A stretch of 64,000 bases of DNA from Oryza sativa Japonica Group. Taxonomy: Eukaryota; Streptophyta; Magnoliopsida; Poales; Poaceae. Shown here in pieces: positions 22,876-33,460 of the stretch (positions within the stretch are counted from its first letter, which is position 1; each line of letters starts with the position of its first letter). Under the pieces are notes generated by a model. The model had not been told where the DNA came from, did no database searches, and saw nothing but the letters and a program-made list of their open reading frames with translations. The position numbers and the translations under genes are program-made. The stretch spans positions 19,786,001-19,850,000 of the forward strand of contig NC_089043.1 in NCBI RefSeq assembly GCF_034140825.1. The letters run 5' to 3'.

Positions 22876-23349
22876 ATGGCGAGAAGCAAGGCCTGCAATC
22901 TGGCAGCTGCTCTGTTGCTGCTGTTGATGGTGGCCTTCATGTGCATGTCCTCCGGTGTACTCGTGGAGGGCCGGCCGGTGGCGAGGAGGGAGGACCTCAG
23001 TATTGGGTTGGGTGGTGGTGGCGGCGGTGGCAGTGGTGGTGTTGGGATTGGGGTAGGTGTTGGGGTCGGAGTTGGGTTGGGACCCGGCGGCGTGTCCGTT
23101 TCTGGGTCTGGTTCAGGGTCTGGCTCGGCGGCTGGGGTTGGGTCCACCTCTGGATCGAGGTCTGGCTCGGTCTCTGTAGGAGGGGCTAGTTCGTCGGCTG
23201 GGTCTAGCGCAGGTTCCTCCGCTGGGTCAGGTGGATCAAGGACGGGATCCTCTGCTGGATCTTCAGCTGGATCTAGTGGCGGATCAGGATTAGGCATCGG
23301 ATTTGGGCAAGGGTCTGGATCTGGGTCTGGCTTGAGCGGAAACCCTTGA
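22876..23349 (+). CDS. secreted glycine/serine-rich protein 4, 157 aa
   Basis: A single-exon gene. Signal peptide at residues 1-31 (SKACNLAAALLLLLMVAFMC), then RPVARREDLSIGLGGG, the family motif, a Gly-Val stretch (VGIGVGVGVGVGLG), (GS)n, [21 protein letters not shown] and a short GLGIGFGQGSGSG tail ending SGNP. Its middle matches gene 3 closely ([23 protein letters not shown]), so genes 3 and 4 are recent duplicates. It lacks the Tyr/His-rich tail of gene 1. The ATG at 22876 is the first in frame. Likely apoplastic; function otherwise unknown. Confidence 0.82.
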   Translation: MARSKACNLAAALLLLLMVAFMCMSSGVLVEGRPVARREDLSIGLGGGGGGGSGGVGIGVGVGVGVGLGPGGVSVSGSGSGSGSAAGVGSTSGSRSGSVSVGGASSSAGSSAGSSAGSGGSRTGSSAGSSAGSSGGSGLGIGFGQGSGSGSGLSGNP

Positions 23350-23765
23350 CATTTTCACCATGTTATTTCGTTATGATGGGTTAATTAGACTGCAAAAGAG
23401 TGTTTCTTTCTTTGTTGTGAGAGAGATGCAAAAGAGTGTTTCTACACTTAGAAGTTTTAGTAAATCAATAAGATGTCTCCACTAAACATGCAAGATCTTT
23501 GGCCTCCCTCTTCCAGCTGTAATCCGTCAGTAAAGAACAGGAGAGAAAAGAAGTAGGGATTCGATTAGTGAATTGCAATTGTATTTGTACAAAATGTTTA
23601 GTTTGCTAAAATGCACAAAACAAACTAAAAACATGTTTATTAGTTTAACCTGCAAAGAACGTCATTCCCAACTAGCCCATTTATACCTTCTCCGTGCCAA
23701 TCTTTCTTCGACATGGTTGAGAGCTCATACCTTCAACAAGACAAGGCTGAAAAAGTTCGGCCTAA
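23350..23765. other. 3' flank of glycine-rich gene 4
   Basis: It contains a short direct repeat (gcaaaagagtgtttct, about 23391 and 23427) and no coding signal. Confidence 0.4.
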
Positions 23766-24189
23766 AACTTATTAGGAAAAAGTCCACTTTAACTCCCTTA
23801 AATATACACCGAATCTAATTCGTACCCCTCAACCAGAAAACCGGTTAGGACGACTCCCCCAATTACTAAAACCGGTATAAATTGACTCCCTAAGTGGTTT
23901 TTGAGGATGGTTTTGCTGACGTGGCATGCTGACTTGGTCTATTGTGCTGACGTGTCAGCCCAGTCACCAAAATACAGATGAGGCCCACATGTAAGTGATA
24001 GGAGAAAATATAAAAAGCGTAGGGCCCACTTGTCAGCCATCTTCTCCCTCTCTATCTTTTCCCCCAAATCCCCCAAAAAGAAACAGCAGAGCAAGCGGTC
24101 GAGGAAGCCGAGCGCGTAGTTGCTGTGCGGGCACTGCACTGCACATTGTCGCAGGTGTAGACGAGGGTGTGGTTGTTGCTGCTCAGCAT

Positions 24190-24880
24190 CAGCTCTGGCT
24201 CGCTCCTCTCCTGGTACTGTGCAGCCGCGTCGCCGGACCCGGACGGCCCCGCCAGCGGCCTCGCGCCCGGCGGCGACAGGTCCGGCAAGCACTTCGCCGA
24301 CCGCTTGCTCCCGAACCGCCCCGGTGCTGCCGCTGCTGCCGGCTTGAGCGTGCCCCTGCCGCGGATGAGCCGGTGGATTCCGAGGTCCGCCAATAGCGGC
24401 TCCATGTCGACGTCGAGCAGGATGTTGCTCGGCCGGACGTTGCCGCACGAACTTCTTGTCGTGGAGGAAGGCCAGCCCTCTCGCCATGCCGCGGGCGATG
24501 CGTCGTCGCTGCCGATCCTGCGCACAGCCAGCACGGCGCCGTCGTCCAGCACCGCCATGTACACGATGCTGCTGCCCGCCGCGCCCAGGATGTACGCCGA
24601 CGCCTTCAGTAGCGTCTCCATCTCCAGCTCCACGTCGCCGTCCACCGTCACCAGCACCGCGCCGCCGCCGCCACCGTCCTTGGCCTTCTTGCCGCCACAT
24701 CGTCCGTCTTGGCGGCGACGACGCCCTCCTTGGTGGCGAAGGACGCCGACGTGTCAGTCACCTCCTCCGTGTCGTCGCTCTCGTCTCCGGCACTGCACCG
24801 GCGCCGCGCACGGCAAGAATTATGCCATTTCTCCCCTCGTCGAGTGTACAAGAACTCCGCGGCGTGTCGAGGGACAACTC
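24190..24880 (-). pseudogene. captured LRR receptor-like kinase fragment
   Basis: On the minus strand the frame reads ESDDTEEVTDTSASFATKEG, then VTVDGDVELEMETLLKASAYILGAAGSS, DGAVLAVRRIGSDD, a kinase catalytic-loop-like VRPSNILLDVDMEPLLADLG, and SKRSAKCLPDLSPPGARPLAGPSGSGDAAAQYQ. These match the juxtamembrane and kinase region of plant LRR kinases whose catalytic loop carries V(K/R)PSNILL in place of the canonical HRD motif. The middle of the kinase lobe is missing between RIGSDD and the catalytic loop, and frames change there (the piece ARGLAFLHDKKFV sits in another frame). Not a working kinase. Confidence 0.8.
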
Positions 24881-24884
24881 CGGC

Positions 24885-27800
24885 TGTCACGCCCAGAAAT
24901 TCACAAACCAGAATTTCTAAGCTGAATGTGTATTAAACCCCTGTCTAGGACCAGCCAGGGTACACAAACGACAATTGTTGACATACAGATCCACGTCTTA
25001 CAAAAAAAAATAAAAGATTACAAATGCAGCGGAAAAGATAAAAGCGAGCTAAACCGGGAAGCTTGACTTCAGCAGCGGGCGATTCCATTCCACAGGCATC
25101 CTTGACGGCAGCGACGAAACCAACCTCTTCGAGACATCTTCAACTGAGAAGGACTTCAACTCTGGTGTGGGGGAAAAGAGAGCAAGACTGAGTACTACCC
25201 ACTGTACTCAGCAAGTCATACCGGAAGAGGAGGTATGATGCAAGATATATCCAAGAGAGGCTAAAGGTTCTTTTGCATAAAGCCGGCATTTCAGAGCAGC
25301 AGTTGGAAGCAGTAAAACAGTTGTAGTAATTAATCCATATTAACCAATCACTGTCCAACGTTACACCACGTTGCAACAGGCCCAAACCACCACCTGAACC
25401 AACCAGTTCCAAAAGCTAACTAGGGTGAAACTAATCACGGTGAATCTGGTCGACCGCCCATAACCGCGGGCACGGCTATTCGAATAGTTTTACTCTGATC
25501 AGAGGTGTACAACTGTACCCACAAGACACAACCCCACGACACGTTCCCGTGCGCCGACATGCCACCACGACATACCGGAAAGAGGCCGTGACAGGACCCT
25601 TCGCATAACCCTCTCTAACCGATCGCACCACACCTTAGGGTTCGCCCCCGTCCCCAGCAGGCAACGGGCAGCCCCCCTTTCGTTCCGCGGTGAATCCGGA
25701 AGCCGATCAACCGGACACCCCGGCCGACCCAACTCCATCACGCCCACCCTCGCCTGGGTACGTCGGCTAGAGAAAAGCTACACTACAAGCCCAGCCGTTG
25801 CCCACGCTGGCTTGTGGTAAGTACGATAAGTTCTTCCAGGGCATCCCGCGAACCGGTCCTTAATCGCCATGGGCACGTCTAGCAAAACCATGCACCCACA
25901 GCCCACCATGTAGTGTATTTTAATTAACCAACACCATTGCGGTGGCACTAATCCAAAGCTATTGCCAATAATCAAAGTCTATGCTTTAATGTGGTCCCCT
26001 TTTGTGCACTAGTTGAACTAAGCATGGCTAAGCATCTCCTAAACCAACATCTAGTCATTTTAATACCCAAGTTATCAATGGCGTAAGGGAAACAACATAT
26101 AGCTGAGTAATAGGACCCATCCCACATGATATTGTAAAACAATGCAATATTTAATAGAAATGCGGGACATTTGTAAATTAGGTACAATATGATCAATTGC
26201 AATGTATGACTTGCCTTGCTCTCGCACTGATGGAACCACAGCAACGTCTTCGAGAAACCACGAATCGACGAAACGACCGAAATCTACGCGACAAACAAAG
26301 CACACAAGCAAAACATGCTATAAGACTACTGAAACAGAGAACAAAGCCATTTCTAATGGATTCTACACATTTTTATGAATTTACTGAGACTTGAGTGGAC
26401 TTAATCGGAGCTCGGATGAATTAGTTATGATTTTTAGAAGATTCTCTGTGTTTTTACTATTAAAGAAAAGCCTTAATCAATTTATTGCGCAATATTGCCC
26501 CAGGGCTGACGTCAGCAAGGGAGGGGAGGCGCCGGCATGCGGGACCCACTGGACAGAGGCACAGGAGAGAGGGAGAGGGGGCGGCTGGCAGGCGGGACCC
26601 ACCGGGCAGCGTCACAAGGGGGGGGGAAGCGGCGAGGCGCCCGGCATGCGGGACCCGCGGGTCAGTGACTCACGGAGAGAGAGGGGCGGCTGGCAAGCGG
26701 GCCCCACCGAGCGGCGGCTCATGGGGAGGAGGAGACGCCCGGTCGGCTCGGCTCGGCCTCAAACCGGCCGACCGGTTATGGCGAGGTCGGTGGCGCGCAC
26801 GCACGGTCGCCGGCGACGGCAACCGGAGGCGCGGGAAGCGGCGGCGGATGACGGCGGCGCGAAGGCGGCGGCACACAGCCGAAGCGGCGGCTCGGCCCGG
26901 CACGGCGCTAGGAGGGAGAGAAAGGGGAAAAGAGGGGGAGGGGCGCCTCACCGCGAGTTGGCCGGTGTGGGGGGAAGACGACGGCGAACGGCGACGGCGA
27001 GCGACCGGGGAACGGCGACGATAGGCGGACGAGCTCCGAGACCTCCTAGGGAACAAGATGGGAGGGATTAGAGGGAGAGGGGTGGTTAACGGCGAGCGGA
27101 TTTGCCGGTCGAAGGCGGCGGCCATGGGGGTACTCACCGGCGCGCGAGGAGAAGCAAGCTCCGGCGGCGGGATTGACCGGGGAAACGGCGGACGGGGTGG
27201 CGCACAAGCTTGCGAACCCGGCGGCGTCGACGGCGCGGTGCGGCGACGGCTCTAGCGGTGGCGGAGTGCGGCCGGAGCTTGGCGGCGAGCGGCGGATGGC
27301 GGGATGAGAGGCGCGGGAGCGATGGAGAGCTCGGGAGGGCTCGGCCGAGAAAGGAAAAAGAGAGAGGAAGGTGCGGGCGTGCTTAAATAGGAGGGGGGGC
27401 AGCGAGTCGTGGCCGGGAACGGCGCAATTTCGCCGGAGTAGTGGAGGAGGTGGAGGAGGAGAGAGAGAGAGGTGGGATTCAAATTTGAATCCCGGCCATC
27501 TCGCGGGCGCGGGGGTGAGCGGGAGTGGGGCGTGGGCGCGGGGAGGGCGGGGCGCGCGGGGGAGTGGGCGACGTGGCCCGGGGCGGCAGGGAGCGCGGGC
27601 GGTAGGGAGGAGGGAGGCCGCCCCTCCGGCTGGAGGTTGGGGAAGGGGCTGACAGGTGGGCCCCACCTGTCAGCGCCCGAGGGAGTGAGGGGGAGGCGAC
27701 CTGGACTTCGGGGGGAGGCGGGAGAGATGGGCCGGCGGCCCAAAGGAGGAAAAGAGAGGGAAAAAAAAGGAAAAAGGATTTTCCCAGGGATTTAATATTT

Positions 27801-28032
27801 GCACTTTGCTTATTTTAATTGGTTAAAATTATTTCCAATGCTCTGAAAATTCCAGTAAAAATCCTGTTAGCATATTTTGACATGTAGAATCCAAGAAAAA
27901 TTCCACATGTCGATTCCGATTATTATTTGCATTTATTAATTAGGGATTCATCTCTAGGTTAAATTAAACAATTTCTTCGGACGATTTATTTTATGAATTT
28001 AGAGCAAGGGAGGGGAACTTCAGGGCATGACA
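24885..28032. mobile_element. solo LTR, probably Ty3/gypsy type, 3.15 kb
   Basis: It begins TGTCACGCCC and ends GGGCATGACA, inverted TGTCA/TGACA termini usual for LTRs, and is flanked by a perfect 5-bp duplication CCGGC (24880-24884 and 28033-28037). No internal domain is present, so it is a solo LTR left by recombination between two LTRs. The length and a very GC-rich section at 26500-27700 resemble long-LTR rice gypsy families of the RIRE3/RIRE8 kind; that family assignment is tentative. It inserted into Pack-MULE 1 and so is younger than the MULE. Confidence 0.8.
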
Positions 28033-28856
28033 CCGGCGCCCTCCCAATGACCTTGACCTTGGCCGGCGCCGGTAGCCGCATCCAGCACCCGAACTTCCCA
28101 CCGCTGCCGCCGCCGCCACTACCGGCGGTGGCGGAGTGTTAACAACATCGCATCAACACGGAGGTGGAGCTGTACCGCCACGGCAGCCGCACCCGGCTCC
28201 CGATCTTCCCACCGCTGTCGTCGCCTCGCTGTAGGATACACGACAGGAGCGACCGCGGCGACTGGCAGCTCTCGATGCCGCCGCTCCGCCCGGCCTTCAC
28301 GCCGGCCTTCTCCACCCACCGCCGCCCACGGCTTCACGGCTTCGCGCACTCCCTTGGCGCCCTCCACTCCGCTCCCTCGCCGCCCTCTGCTCCGCCATCC
28401 GTGCCCTCGGCAAGCTCTCCGCGCTGCTCGCCGACGGGAAGAGAAAGAGAGAGATAAGGGAGAAAGAGGGAGGCAGAAAGGTTGGAAAGAGAATGACATG
28501 TGGACCCCACAAGTCAGTGGATCCTATTATAATTTTTGTGTGTGAATGACAAATTGGTCCCACGTATATATTTTTAAATCTAATCTTACATCAGTGCCAC
28601 GTCAACGCCACGTGGGACGAAGACCAATTCAACAACGCCACGTCAGCAAAACCGCCCTTGAAACCGCTGAGGGAGTCTATTTGTACCGGTTTTAGTAATT
28701 GGAAGAGTCATCCTAACCGGTTTTCTGGTTGAGGGGTACGAATTAGATTCGGTATACATTTAAGGGAGTCAAAGTGGACTTTTTCCAACTTATTTTACTA
28801 ACTTGTTACGGCGGCATATGCTCGGCCCAATCCTACGCACGCGTCCATCTGTGCAA

Positions 28857-29852
28857 GGCAAAAGTCTACTTCTGAATCCTCTTAACTATATGTCCAGTTC
28901 CCTTCGCATGCCTCACTGCAAAACCGGTTATAATGCATCCTCCAACTTCTAAAACTAGTACAATTCAAGTCCTCCAGAAGTTTTGATTGACTTAGCACCT
29001 ACATGGTAATGGTATGTTGATCCGATCTTTATCTGCCGTGAGTTGTGACAGCTATGTGGCACTTATTTACGATGGCCCCAGATGTCACATGGTGGTTTTC
29101 GCAGCTCAAGCTCGTTGGGCGCCACCGTCGTTGACTCCTCGCTTCTTGTTGGGTGACCAAAGAAGCGCGCGCGCCGGGCGGTCAGAGTCAGGGAGCACCG
29201 TGACGTCGGAATCGGCCGACGGTGGGAGAATGTTGGAGAGTGCGAGGATGCGGTACCTCGCCTGCGAGACTGAGTATCATAATCGAAGGGGAATCTAGTC
29301 CGCGTCACGCCATTGATTCATAAATCATTACTACTGGAGTGAAATTAGTACTCCCTTCCCCCCTCCTCGAGCTCCCTGGCATACCGGCGAGCGTGTGCAA
29401 GAGAGAGATGGCCGGCAACCGCTCTTCTCCATCTCCGCCGCCGTCGTCGTCGCCGGCCGCGTCTGGTCCCCCCCCCCCCCCCCGAGCGCAAGAGAGAGAT
29501 GAAGAAAGGGGAGATGGGGAGAGAGGAGGAAGAAGAGGGGTGAGTAGACTGACTTGTGGGGCCCACGTGGGTCCCACCATTTTTTTTTATTGTGTGTGTG
29601 AAAATGATATGGGGTCCCATGTGTTTTATTTTTTTTTCTGGATCGAATTGCCACATAAACGCCACGTCAATGCCACATCAAATGAAGACCGAGTCAAACT
29701 AGCCACATAGATGCCATGTCTGCCAAAACCGCAATCTAAACCACCGAGGAATTTTGTGTGCACCGGTTTTGATAGTTGAGGGACATGTTATATATGGTTT
29801 TCCGGTTGAAGGACGAAAATCGGATTCGTTGAGATCTCAGTTGAACTTATTC
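28857..29852. mobile_element. second MULE-like element, poorly bounded
   Basis: It shows the layout of its neighbours: a left edge with aaaagtctacttctgaatcc and AAAACCGG-type blocks, and a right edge with caccggttttgatagttgag, a ccggttgaagg block and a final gaacttattcc. Between them is GC-rich sequence of unknown origin (29090-29500). The two ends match only loosely and no 9-bp duplication was found. A C16 run lies at about 29469-29484. Confidence 0.45.
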
Positions 29853-30076
29853 CAATCAAGGATCACGCATTCACGTTCACGCCCACGATCGTAACAGCGA
29901 TGGGCATATATCGGCCAGTCCATAATTCCGATACGCAGGCCTTAGGCGGCCTGGAATGTGGCAGGCCGACAATCGGCCCTGTTTGGGCTGTGAAATTATC
30001 AGAGAGGGACGAGCCTATTTGGGCCGCGTGTTCTGACGGCCCAACGTGAAAGAGGAGCCTGACCATAACACGGTGG
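29853..30076. other. short spacer between MULEs
   Basis: No gene or element recognised. Confidence 0.4.
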
Positions 30077-30339
30077 AACACTGGAAGGAAAAAGTACACC
30101 GAAGGTCCCTCAACTTATCATGGAGTTACAGAATCGTCCCACAACCGCAAAACCAGATATATAACATCCCTCAACTTACAAAAACATTTACTTTAGGTCC
30201 TTCGGTGGTTTTGAACCCGGTTTTTTCCGACGTGGCAGCGTGGGACCCACGTAGACCCCACATGTCAGCTTGTCCACATCAGCCCTCTCTCTCTCTTTCC
30301 TCTCTTCTCTCTCTTCCTCCTCTCTCAAATTCTTCTCTG

Positions 30340-31395
30340 GGCAGACCGGCCTACGAGTGGATAGGAGGACGGCAGTGCGAGGCAGGAGAGGAGGAGGGCG
30401 TCGGCGGCCGGCGACGGGCGACGCGGCGGTGGCGGCGAGGCGGCCGGCGATGGGAGATGCTGCGGGGTCGAGCGAGCCATGGAGCCGTGGCGTCAAGGTG
30501 GAGCAGTTGGGTGCGGGCGGCGGCCGGCGGGGGAGCAGCTGGGCACGGGCGTTGGATCCACACGCCGGCGGCGCCCGCACCCTCAGCCGCTGCAGTTCCC
30601 GCCCGCCTCAGCCACCTCCGTCTTTGCCTGTCACTGCCGCATGGTGGATCCCACCTCCAGGATGCGCATCCGCCCAGCCAGGGATGGCCACATTGCGGCG
30701 GTCGTCGACGCCTCAAACGGCAGCGAAAGCTGGGCCGCGGCGTCAGCGGAGGAGCATCCCTCGTCGCGGTCAGATGAGCAGTCGGAGGAAGCCGACGAGG
30801 ATGGGGACGGCAACGCGGAGGCCGTGGGCGCTGCTGTGCTCCTCTTCTCGCCCCCACCGCCGGCTGTGGCTGTAGCGACGTTGTTGTTGTTCCCCTCGTC
30901 GGACGCGGGGGCGGCGGCGGCGGGGACGTAGCGGCGTGGGAGAAGCCGCGTCGCCCGTCGCCTGTCGCTTGGAATTTGTTGCTGCAGTTCATCAAGGCTG
31001 GCTTCTATGCAAAGGCTTCCCCATCATTTCCTGAATTCCCTCCGAACAAAGAAGTCCCTTTCCAAAAAGGTTCTAGCTATTCTGTTTTTTGTGATTGTTC
31101 ATTGTTTAGTTTCATTTCTTTTCTTCCATGATGAGACCATGATTAAGGAGTTAAGCATTTATATTGCAGGATGTTGTGGGCATAAGTACAAGTGGAGGTT
31201 TGAGAAGCTAAAAGAACATATACAATGAGATATCGATGCTGAAAATGAAGCGTATGAAAGGTATACACAGAATGTTGGGTTACTGGAGGAAACGTTTGGT
31301 CTTACGGAAGATGCTGTTGATGAACCTGAAGCTGAAGCAACTTCTTCAGAACAGAGGATGGAAACATTGGTTTCCGAAGCAAAGGTGAGGCTGAA
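30340..31395 (+). pseudogene. unidentified captured sequence in Pack-MULE 3
   Basis: Coding-like pieces include RMRIRPARDGHIAAVVDASNG (about 30655-30720), an acidic SDEQSEEADEDGDGNAEAV segment, AGFYAKASPSFPEFPPNKEV (about 30990-31050), and NVGLLEETFGLTEDAVDEPE (about 31270-31330) preceded by a possible acceptor. The pieces lie in different frames with intron-like gaps. I do not recognise the donor genes. Confidence 0.45.
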
Positions 31396-31521
31396 ATCAC
31401 CGCCGCCGCCTCGCCGCGTCATCAGTGATCTCAGATCAAACCACACTCACTTAAATCTTTTCCGTTTGCTGATCTTGCTCGCTCTCGAGCTTTTCTTGCC
31501 GCCAATGAGGTCGTCTAATCC

Positions 31522-31930
31522 ATGGCGTGCGTGTGTTGGGTGTGTGGTTTGCACGTGAGCGTGCCGAGCAGTAGCCTGTTCAAGACGGTGATGGTGCGGT
31601 GCGGCCACTGCAGCAGCCTCCTCACCGTCAACATTAGGGGCCTCCTCCTCCCGACCAGCGCCGCCGCCACCGTCGCCACCGCGCCACCACCTCCACCCCC
31701 GCCGCCGCCGCCGGCGGCCGCGCACTTCCCCCACTCTCTCAACCTCGCGCCGCCGGCCAACCCTCCCCACCACCACTCCCTCCTGGTACTAGCCAGCTAG
31801 ATAGCTTGCATGCATCAATGGCTGCTTCTGCATGGCGATCAAGATTGAGCCACCCTGTGTGTTGCGTTGCGTGTGCTTGCAGGATGAGATATCGACGGCG
31901 AGCTCCCCGACCCAGCTGCTGGCGGCCTGA
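31522..31930 (+). pseudogene. captured YABBY transcription factor fragment with its intron
   Basis: The frame reads [20 protein letters not shown] then [14 protein letters not shown], the second half of the YABBY C2C2 zinc finger, followed by a Pro-rich linker and [12 protein letters not shown]. The sequence SLL is followed by GTACTAG at 31787, and after an intron-like 97 bp ending in GCTTGCAG the frame resumes as DEISTASSPTQLL. The retained intron shows DNA-level capture. The YABBY domain proper is absent. Confidence 0.85.
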
Positions 31931-31979
31931 TGGCGAGCGCTGCAAGCTGCAGGAACAACGTCTGCAGAAACAATAAGAA

Positions 31980-32185
31980 GATGATCGCCTTCCTCCGCTG
32001 GGCGCTCCACCCCCCCTTCCTTCTTCCGCGCCTGGCACATCGGCGTCCGCGCCAGGGAGTCCAAGAAGCGGGTCGCCTTCATCTTCGGTGTCCCCGCGAG
32101 CATCCGCGCACGCGACGACGTCGTCCGCATGGCAGTGATCAACTTCCTCTGCGTCCACAAGAAGCTCCGATCCAAGCGAGAAGAG
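31980..32185 (+). pseudogene. captured N-myristoyltransferase fragment
   Basis: It reads FLRWALHPP in one frame and then, after a shift, AWHIGVRARESKKRVAFIFG, VPASIRARDDVV and INFLCVHKKLRSKR, the conserved acyl-CoA-binding region of glycylpeptide N-tetradecanoyltransferase. It directly follows the YABBY fragment in the same orientation, so a transcript across both would be chimeric. Too short and shifted to be an enzyme. Confidence 0.83.
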
Positions 32186-32484
32186 AGGAGAGAGGAAGGG
32201 AGAGAAGAAGGAAAAAGAGAGATGATGACGTGTCATCCTAACATGTGGGACCCACGTGGGTCCCATGCTGACTCAGCCGTCACGTGAGACAAAACCGGCG
32301 TCAATACTGCCCTAGGACCTCGGGTGACCGGTTTTGTATAGTTAAGGGATCTTATATATCTGGTTTTACGGTTCAAGTACGTATTTTTATCTGGCTCACA
32401 AGTTGAGGGTCCTTCGGTGTACTTTTTCTAACACTGGAATTGGATGCTACGAACAGCTGAAAAAGTGTGTCCGTTTTGAGACTG

Positions 32485-33460
32485 AGGCCTGGTTTAGTTC
32501 CCAACTTTTTCTTCAAACTTTAAACTTTTTCATCACATCAAAACTTTTCTACATACAAACTTCTAACTTTTTCGTTCATCGTTCCAATTTCAATTAAACT
32601 TCTAATTTAGCCATGTGATGGTTGATGTGTGTGTGGGTTGGGGGGAGAAGCCAGCCCGCCCAAAATCTTTTCACGCTGTCACATCAAATATTTGAACACA
32701 TGCATGAAATACTTAATATAGACGAAAAAACTAATTACACAGATTGCGTGTAAATTGCGAGACGAATCTTTTAAGCCCAATTGTAACATGATTTGACAAT
32801 ATGGTGCTACAGTAAACATTTGCTAATGACGGATTAATTAGGCTTAATAAATTCATCTCGCAGTTTACATGCGGAATATGTGATTTGTTTTGTTATTAGA
32901 CTACGTTTAATATTTCAAATGTGTGTCCGTATATCTGATGTGACACGCGGAAACTTTTCACCCCTGGAACTAAGGCCATGTTTAGATCTCACCCCAAAAT
33001 TTTTCACCCTATCACATTATACGTTTGAACACCTGCATGAAGTATTAAATATAGACTAAAAATAACTAATTGCACAAATTGCGACTAATTTGTGAGACGA
33101 ATCTTTTAAGTCTAATTGCTCCATGATTTGACAATGTGGTGCTTCAGTAAATATTTGCTAATGATGGATTAATTAGGCTTAATAAATTCATCTCGCAGCT
33201 TACTGACGGATTCTGTAATTAGTTTTTTATTAGTGTCCGAATACCCCATGCCACACCCTATATAATACTTGATGTGACATGCCAAAATTTTACACCCCTG
33301 AATGTAAACACCTCCTAGCCTGTGTTTAGTTTCTAAAAAAAGTTGAAAGTTTGAAGAAAGTTAGGAGTTTAGAAAAAAAGTTAAAAGTTTATGTGTGTAT
33401 GAAAGTTTTTAATGTGATGGAAAGTTGGGAATAGGGGAGAAACTAAACCCGGCCTAAGCA
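32485..33460. repeat. three adjacent MITE-like repeats
   Basis: Successive units start ggcctggtttagttccc (32486), ggccatgtttagatctcacc (about 32976) and gcctgtgtttagtttct (33319), and end in inverted forms such as ggaactaaggcc and gaaactaaacccggcc. The first two share an inner core (gagacgaatcttttaag, tggattaattaggcttaata). They belong to an abundant rice MITE family with GGCC-GTTTAGTTCCC-type ends. Confidence 0.65.

Larger units (their letters stand above)
23775..28786. mobile_element. Pack-MULE 1 with captured receptor-kinase sequence, split by a solo LTR
   Basis: Long terminal inverted repeats of about 130 bp (left starts ggaaaaagtccactttaac; right ends gtggactttttcc) carry the same ordered blocks, including cagaaaaccggttagga. 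The flanks AACTTATTA (23766-23774) and AACTTATTT (28787-28795) are a 9-bp duplication with one mismatch. Inside is host-derived LRR receptor-kinase sequence (24190-24880, minus) and a GC-rich block of unknown origin (28040-28440). The solo LTR at 24885-28032 accounts for 3.1 of the 5.0 kb, so the original element was about 1.9 kb. Confidence 0.88.
30086..32429. mobile_element. Pack-MULE 3 carrying several host gene fragments, 2.3 kb
   Basis: Terminal inverted repeats extend about 120 bp (left aaagtacaccgaaggtccct; right agggtccttcggtgtacttt), with inner matches such as aaaaccagatatataa. A perfect 9-bp duplication AACACTGGA lies at 30077-30085 and 32430-32438. Inside are at least two identifiable captured fragments (YABBY, N-myristoyltransferase) and further unidentified coding-like sequence at 30340-30930 and 30990-31390. 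No transposase. Confidence 0.93.

Noticed and set aside
22707-23297. Pro/Asp-rich open frame of about 196 codons opposite glycine-rich gene 4
   Set aside because: Antisense translation of Gly/Ser repeats; no independent support.
26391-27743. Several long Arg/Gly/Pro-rich open frames on both strands
   Set aside because: They lie in the GC-rich part of the solo LTR, have no recognisable domains and overlap one another.
29469-29484. Run of 16 C residues as a G-quadruplex regulator
   Set aside because: A single homopolymer inside a doubtful MULE; possibly unreliable sequence and no gene context.
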